A stretch of DNA of 9,355 nucleotides from NCBI GenBank assembly GCA_937975725.1, contig CALJUL010000024.1, forward strand, positions 1 through 9,355, in the 5' to 3' direction. Below, piece by piece: positions 5,824 to 9,355 of the stretch. This stretch comes from an uncultured Pseudoxanthomonas sp. (GTDB lineage Bacteria; Pseudomonadota; Gammaproteobacteria; Xanthomonadales; Xanthomonadaceae). The position numbers were made by a program, and so were the translations under genes. The notes beneath the pieces were generated by a model that was not told where the DNA came from, ran no database searches, and saw nothing but the letters and a program-made list of their open reading frames with translations. The first letter of the stretch is position 1. Each line of letters starts with the position of its first letter.

Positions 5824-6099
5824 TTATTCGTCCTCGTCTTCCTCGTCCTCTTCGACATCCTCGTCTTCATCTTCTTCCTCGTCCTCGTCGTACTCGTCTT
5901 CGTAGTCGTCTTCGCCGAAGTCCTCGCCGTCCCAGCGGCCCTGGCCGTCGGGAACGAAGGCCAGCGCCATCGCGGCAGGGTCGCTGCCCACGCGCACCAG
6001 CCAGCCGCCGAACACGCGGGCGCGCTCGGTCACCAGGTTCGCTTCGGAACCCTCGTTGCCCAGGCGTTCCCAGGCCAGATCGAATGCATGGTCGGTCAT
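5824..6099 (-). CDS. Small hypothetical protein with an Asp/Glu-rich C-terminal tail
   Basis: I do not recognise a named family. The 91 residues fall into two parts. Residues 1-57 form a compact, conventional segment with VFGGWLVRV (29-37) and AMALAFVPDGQGRW (43-56). That pattern (GGWLVR, then FVPD and W) resembles small uncharacterised single-domain proteins in other proteobacteria. Residues 58-91 are almost wholly Asp and Glu with a few Tyr and no Lys or Arg, so the tail is very negative and surely disordered. It could mimic nucleic acid, bind metal ions or cations, or act as a solubility tail; none of these is shown. The ATG at 6099 is chosen because AGAGG lies eight bases upstream; an ATG at 6186 in frame has no usable ribosome site. 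It is probably cytoplasmic and follows aspS by 252 bp. Confidence 0.72.
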   Translation of the reverse strand: MTDHAFDLAWERLGNEGSEANLVTERARVFGGWLVRVGSDPAAMALAFVPDGQGRWDGEDFGEDDYEDEYDEDEEEDEDEDVEEDEEDEDE

Positions 6100-6181
6100 C
6101 GTGGCGGCCTCTCTTTCTTTGTCGGGGTTCTTCGTGGGGTGCGGAACAGCAAATGCGGCAGGGGTCGGTCGATGCCTGGTT

Positions 6182-6213
6182 GTCATCCCTGCCGTTGCAG
6201 AGGGAGGAATGAC
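6182..6213. repeat. Imperfect GTCAT...ATGAC palindrome
   Basis: GTCATCCCTGCC (6182-6193) pairs with GGGAGGAATGAC (6202-6213) at 10 of 12 positions around an eight-base loop. It looks like a decayed copy of the GTCATTCCCGC...GCGGGAATGAC palindrome that I recall as dispersed in many proteobacterial genomes. Confidence 0.45.
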
Positions 6214-6274
6214 CTGCGCCTGCGGCCGTGCTGCCGTGTGTCCGGCAGCGTGCCCTGGCGCTTTGCCTTCCGCT

Positions 6275-6290
6275 CCCCCGCAAGCGGGGG
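6275..6290. repeat. CCCCCG-CAAG-CGGGGG hairpin downstream of aspS
   Basis: A perfect six-base-pair GC stem with a CAAG loop, about 60 bp after the aspS stop on the transcribed strand. On that strand it is followed by AGCGGAAGG, not T residues. It may act as an mRNA 3' stabiliser or an imperfect terminator. Confidence 0.5.
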
Positions 6291-6351
6291 AAGGGCGCAG
6301 GTGTGTCGTGCGGGAATCGCTTCGACGGCAGTACGGACGCTTTGTGGGCCG

Positions 6352-8100
6352 TTATTCCCTCGGGCGCACTTTTATGTGCACTTCGGCGAGTTGCTCGTCC
6401 GGGATCGGCGAAGGCGCGCCGGTCATCAGGCACTGCGCGGTGGTGGTCTTGGGGAACGGGATCACGTCGCGGATCGACTCGGTGCCGGCCATCAGCGCGG
6501 CGATGCGGTCGATGCCGAAGGCGATGCCGCCGTGCGGCGGCGCGCCATAGCGCAGCGCATCGAGCAGGAAGCCGAACTTGGCCTCCGCCTCCTCCGCGCC
6601 GATGCCCAGCAGTTCGAACACCGCGCTCTGCATCTCCGGGCGGTGGATGCGGATCGAGCCGCCGCCGATCTCGTTGCCGTTCAGCACCATGTCGTAGCCG
6701 CGCGACACCGCCGTCTTCGCGTTCGCGCGCAGGTCGCCGATGTCGTCCACCGCCGGCGCGGTGAAGGGATGGTGCAGGGCCACGTAGCGCTGCGCCTCGT
6801 CGTCGTACTCGAACATCGGGAAGTCGGTGACCCACAGCGGCGTCCAGCCGTCCTGCACCAGGCCGAAGTCCTTGCCGGCCTTCAGGCGCAGCGCGCCCAT
6901 GAAGTCGCTGACCTTGTTGTAGCCGCCGGCGCCGAAGAACACGATGTCGCCGTTGCCGGCATCGACGTGCTTCACCAGCGCGGCGAACGCGTCCTCGGCG
7001 AAGAACTTCTGGATCGGCGAACTGATCTCGCCGTTCTCGGCGATCTTGATGTAGGCCAGCCCCTTCGCGCCGTACTTGGCCGCGTGCGCGGCGTACTCGT
7101 CGATCTGCTTGCGGCTCAGCGACGCGCCGCCGGGGATGCGCAGCGCGGCGACGCGGCCGTCCGGGTCGTTGGCGGCGCCGGTGAACACGGCGAAGCCGCT
7201 GTCCTTCACCTGCCCGGCCACGTCCACCAGTTCCAGCGCGATGCGCAGGTCCGGCTTGTCCGAGCCGTAGCGGCGCATGGCCTCGGCCCAGGTCATGCGC
7301 GGGAACGGCGCGGGCAGTTCCACGTCCATCACCTCCTTGAAGACGGTGCGGATCATCTCTTCCACGGTGTCCTGCACGTCGCGCTCGCGCACGAAGGCGA
7401 ACTCCATGTCGAGCTGGGTGAACTCGAGCTGGCGGTCGGCACGCAACGCCTCGTCGCGGAAGCAGCGCGCGATCTGGTAGTAGCGGTCGAAGCCGGCCAC
7501 CATCAGGATCTGCTTGAACAACTGCGGCGACTGCGGCAGCGCGTAGAACTCGCCCGGGTGCATGCGCGCCGGCACCAGGAAGTCGCGCGCGCCCTCGGGC
7601 GTGGCCTTGGTCAGGATCGGCGTCTCGATGTCCTGGAAGCCGCGCGCGTCCAGCCAGCGGCGCAGCGCCTGCACCAGGCGGATGCGGGTGCGCTGCTTGC
7701 GCTGCATCTCCGGGCTGCGCAGGTCCAGGTAGCGGTACTTCAGGCGCACGTCCTCGCCCGGGTTCTCGTGGTGGTGGAACGGCAGCGGCTCGGCCTTGTT
7801 GAGCACGGTGATCCGGGTGGCGATCACTTCCACCTTGCCGGTGCGGATCTTCGCGTTCACGGCTTCGCGCGCACGCACGACGCCCTCGACCTGCAGCACG
7901 TCCTCGTAGCCCAGCGACGCGGCGACCTTGAACACCTCGGCGCTGGACGGGTCCACCGTCACCTGCACGATGCCTTCGTGGTCGCGCAGGTCGATGAAGC
8001 ACACGCCGCCGAGGTTGCGGGCGACGTCGGTCCAGCCGCACAGGGTCACGGTCTGGCCGATCAAGGCCTCGTCGACGAGGCCACAGAAATGGGTACGCAT
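6352..8100 (-). CDS. aspS: Aspartyl-tRNA synthetase
   Basis: Class IIb synthetase that charges tRNA-Asp with aspartate in the cytoplasm. The 582 residues agree with bacterial AspRS (about 580-600). The N-terminal OB-fold anticodon-binding domain starts MRTHFCG and spans about 1-105. Motif 1 lies near IETPILTKATPEGARDF (158-174), the aspartate signature QSPQLFKQ at 190-197, and motif 2 CFRDE at 213-217. The bacterial GAD insertion domain covers roughly 285-415. Motif 3 GGIAFGIDRIAALMAG is at 524-539. The ATG at 8100 is preferred over an in-frame GTG at 8112 because GGAG sits six bases upstream of it (8107-8110). The protein is intact, with a TAA stop. Codon and base usage resemble the flanking genes. 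It is divergent from the DUF3011-like gene and is the first gene of the leftward series. Confidence 0.98.
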   Translation of the reverse strand: MRTHFCGLVDEALIGQTVTLCGWTDVARNLGGVCFIDLRDHEGIVQVTVDPSSAEVFKVAASLGYEDVLQVEGVVRAREAVNAKIRTGKVEVIATRITVLNKAEPLPFHHHENPGEDVRLKYRYLDLRSPEMQRKQRTRIRLVQALRRWLDARGFQDIETPILTKATPEGARDFLVPARMHPGEFYALPQSPQLFKQILMVAGFDRYYQIARCFRDEALRADRQLEFTQLDMEFAFVRERDVQDTVEEMIRTVFKEVMDVELPAPFPRMTWAEAMRRYGSDKPDLRIALELVDVAGQVKDSGFAVFTGAANDPDGRVAALRIPGGASLSRKQIDEYAAHAAKYGAKGLAYIKIAENGEISSPIQKFFAEDAFAALVKHVDAGNGDIVFFGAGGYNKVSDFMGALRLKAGKDFGLVQDGWTPLWVTDFPMFEYDDEAQRYVALHHPFTAPAVDDIGDLRANAKTAVSRGYDMVLNGNEIGGGSIRIHRPEMQSAVFELLGIGAEEAEAKFGFLLDALRYGAPPHGGIAFGIDRIAALMAGTESIRDVIPFPKTTTAQCLMTGAPSPIPDEQLAEVHIKVRPRE

Positions 8101-8220
8101 GGGGGACTCCACAGGGTCGTCCGGCCGGGGCCGGAAGGTCTACAACAGCCGCAGGTTGATCGGGGCCGGCCTGCCGCCGCAGGCGGACCGGGCCTGCCTG
8201 CGACCGCGGGCGGGTCGAGC

Positions 8221-8235
8221 CGGTTAGTTTAACCG
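8221..8235. promoter_or_regulatory. Palindromic AT-rich site in the aspS/DUF3011 divergent region
   Basis: CGGTTA (8221-8226) and TAACCG (8230-8235) are a perfect inverted repeat with a three-base centre. It is the only notably A/T-rich patch in the 220-bp divergent gap. On the minus strand it contains TAAACT, a possible -10 for aspS with a leader of about 120 nt, but no good -35 was found. It could also be an operator half-site pair. In the aspS leader, GCCTGC (8169-8174) and GCAGGC (8179-8184) can form a small hairpin. A separate candidate -10, TATGCT at 8290-8295, lies 25 bp before the DUF3011-like ATG on the plus strand. Confidence 0.35.
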
Positions 8236-8320
8236 TTCCCCCCGTCCGCCGGTCCTTCCGTTCTCCGCACGGGTCCGGCGGCGCCGGCGTATGCTGGGGC
8301 CTCCCCCGGAGGGCGCCGCC

Positions 8321-9214
8321 ATGAAGAAGCCGTTGTTGCAGTCCGCATTCGTGCTGTTGCTGGCCCTCGTGGCCGGCCCCGCCATGGCCCAGGCCGGCAC
8401 GCGCGCCTATGCGCCGGAGAACCTGCGCCCGTTGTCGGTATCCGACCAGACCCGGGTGATCAGCCTGGAATATGCCGAACAATCCCGCGGCCGCCGCATC
8501 CCGGACGACCAGTTGCGCTTCTACCTGGACCAGGTCAACCGCTCCGACTGGACCTTCAGCCGGATCCGGCAGGACATCGCCCAGTCGCTGGGCGGCGGCC
8601 AGGGCGGCTGGAATCCTGCGCCCGGCGCCGGCGAGGTGACCTGCGAGAGCAAGGACAACCGCTACCGCGAATGCCGCACCGGCTTCCGCGGCGACGCGGC
8701 GCTGGTGCAGAACCTGTCCGGCACCCGCTGCGTGGAAGGGCAGAACTGGGGCAGCCGCGACGGCATGGTGTGGGTGGACCGCGGCTGCCGCGGCCGCTTC
8801 GCCGAGAATGCGGCCGGCGGCACGGTGACCTGCGAGAGCGTCAAGAACGCCTACCGCGAATGCCGCACCGGCTTCCGCGGCCGCGCCGTGGTGCAGCGCC
8901 AGTTGTCCTCCACCCGCTGCAACGAGAACCAGAACTGGGGCCAGCGCCAGGGCGCGATCTGGGTGCGCGGCGGCTGCCGCGCCGAATTCCGCGATTCCGG
9001 CCTGGGCTGGGGCACCGGCGGCGACGGCTACAGCATCACCTGCAGCAGCGACGACAACCGCCGCCGCACCTGCGCCTACGACTCCCGCCAGCGCCGCCCG
9101 ATCCTGCTGCAACAGTTGTCCAACGCCAGTTGCCGCGAAGGCTATAGCTGGGGCTACGCAGGCAGCCAGGTGTGGGTGGACCGCGGTTGCCGCGGGCGCT
9201 TCGGGCCGCGGTGA
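8321..9214 (+). CDS. Secreted protein with three Cys-rich DUF3011-like repeats
   Basis: A 297-residue exported protein of unknown function. Residues 1-24 are a signal peptide: KK, a Leu/Val/Ala core and an AMA-QA cleavage site. Residues 25-100 have few distinctive features and end in a Gly-rich linker. Three repeats follow (about 106-160, 169-223 and 239-294). Each has four cysteines spaced C-x9-C-x18-C-x18(or 19)-C, at 108/118/137/156, 171/181/200/219 and 241/251/271/290, with conserved NWG/SWG and VWVDRGCRGRF-like endings. The pattern fits DUF3011 as I remember it; no search was run. Twelve paired cysteines imply disulfides in the periplasm or outside the cell. The ATG has GGAGG eight bases upstream. 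The gene stands alone on the plus strand, divergent from aspS, with no terminator in the 141 bp that follow. Confidence 0.9.
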   Translation: MKKPLLQSAFVLLLALVAGPAMAQAGTRAYAPENLRPLSVSDQTRVISLEYAEQSRGRRIPDDQLRFYLDQVNRSDWTFSRIRQDIAQSLGGGQGGWNPAPGAGEVTCESKDNRYRECRTGFRGDAALVQNLSGTRCVEGQNWGSRDGMVWVDRGCRGRFAENAAGGTVTCESVKNAYRECRTGFRGRAVVQRQLSSTRCNENQNWGQRQGAIWVRGGCRAEFRDSGLGWGTGGDGYSITCSSDDNRRRTCAYDSRQRRPILLQQLSNASCREGYSWGYAGSQVWVDRGCRGRFGPR

Positions 9215-9355
9215 AAGTCGGGCGCGGGGTTGTCGTTGCGTTCCAATCGGCCCAGGAACTGAGGTCGTGGCGGCGGCGGGGACGGCCGCACCGGCCTTGC
9301 CCTCGATACTTGCCGCGCATCGGCGTCCCGGGCCCATCCCCCGCCACGGGAACCC

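Larger units (their letters stand above)
6100..6351. other. Intergenic region between aspS and the acidic-protein gene
   Basis: 252 bp with no supportable gene. It holds two palindromic elements (listed separately) and the ribosome site of the acidic-protein gene. Hairpins are present after the aspS stop, but no T-run follows either of them, so no classical terminator can be called. No clear -10 box was seen for the downstream gene. Confidence 0.5.

Noticed and set aside
6097..6186. A longer form of the acidic protein starting at ATG 6186
   Set aside because: No usable ribosome site; the added 29 residues look like translated leader, whereas the ATG at 6099 has AGAGG at good spacing.
8101..8220. 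T-box or other riboswitch in the aspS leader
   Set aside because: No T-box sequence or specifier stem is visible; only a six-base-pair GC hairpin was found, and T-boxes are not expected in this lineage.
5867..9337. A 1156-codon open frame on the minus strand antisense to the DUF3011-like gene and overlapping aspS in another frame
   Set aside because: It crosses clearly real genes. Its translation is Arg/Ala/Gly/Pro-rich without domain patterns, as expected from high-GC shadow frames.
9215..9355. A plus-strand frame opening at GTG 9267 and running off the right edge, and minus-strand frames over the same bases
   Set aside because: Too short to judge; Ala/Pro-rich with no family resemblance. 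The 141 bp hold no feature I can support.
1..9355. CRISPR arrays, tRNA/rRNA genes, transposases, integrase attachment sites
   Set aside because: No regularly spaced direct repeats, tRNA-like cloverleaf sequence, transposase motifs or terminal inverted repeats beyond the palindromes listed.

Overview
The window is a high-GC chromosomal segment from a gammaproteobacterium of the Xanthomonadaceae/Lysobacteraceae type. The lineage call rests on the style of the AspRS, YebC, RuvC and Kup proteins, on GTAG-type REP palindromes, and on G/C-run intergenic repeats; the genus cannot be fixed by eye. It is mostly a housekeeping region. I see no phage, transposase, CRISPR array, toxin-antitoxin pair or defence system, and no convincing new biological system.

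Layout. Eight genes read leftwards (minus strand). In transcription order they are aspS (aspartyl-tRNA synthetase), a small protein with an extremely acidic tail, a GNAT acetyltransferase, a small alpha/beta hydrolase, yebC, ruvC, ruvA and kup. One gene reads rightwards, divergent from aspS: a secreted protein with three cysteine-rich DUF3011-like repeats. The backbone aspS-yebC-ruvC-ruvA matches the order known from Pseudomonas and other gammaproteobacteria, where ruvB and the tol-pal genes follow. Here three accessory genes sit between aspS and yebC, and kup sits directly after ruvA, where ruvB is normally found. ruvB is not in the window.

How the genes work together. RuvA and RuvC are the junction-binding and junction-cleaving parts of the Holliday-junction machinery. 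YebC, in front of them, is a ribosome-associated or regulatory factor and has its own good -10 box (TATAAT), so yebC-ruvC-ruvA, perhaps with kup, is probably a separate transcription unit. AspRS supplies Asp-tRNA. The acetyltransferase, hydrolase and acidic protein have no evident link to these functions and look like lineage-specific insertions. The DUF3011-like protein is exported and stands alone.

The intergenic spaces are the most interesting part. They hold a REP doublet (REPIN) in the leader of the acetyltransferase gene, several short perfect hairpins resembling dispersed Xanthomonadaceae palindromes, and two runs with G-quadruplex potential on the transcribed strand just after the kup and yebC stop codons. 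A degenerate inverted pair of the same G-rich repeat flanks the 5' end of ruvC. That ruvC gene lacks a normal start codon at its conserved N-terminus and can only be opened at a TTG 22 codons upstream.
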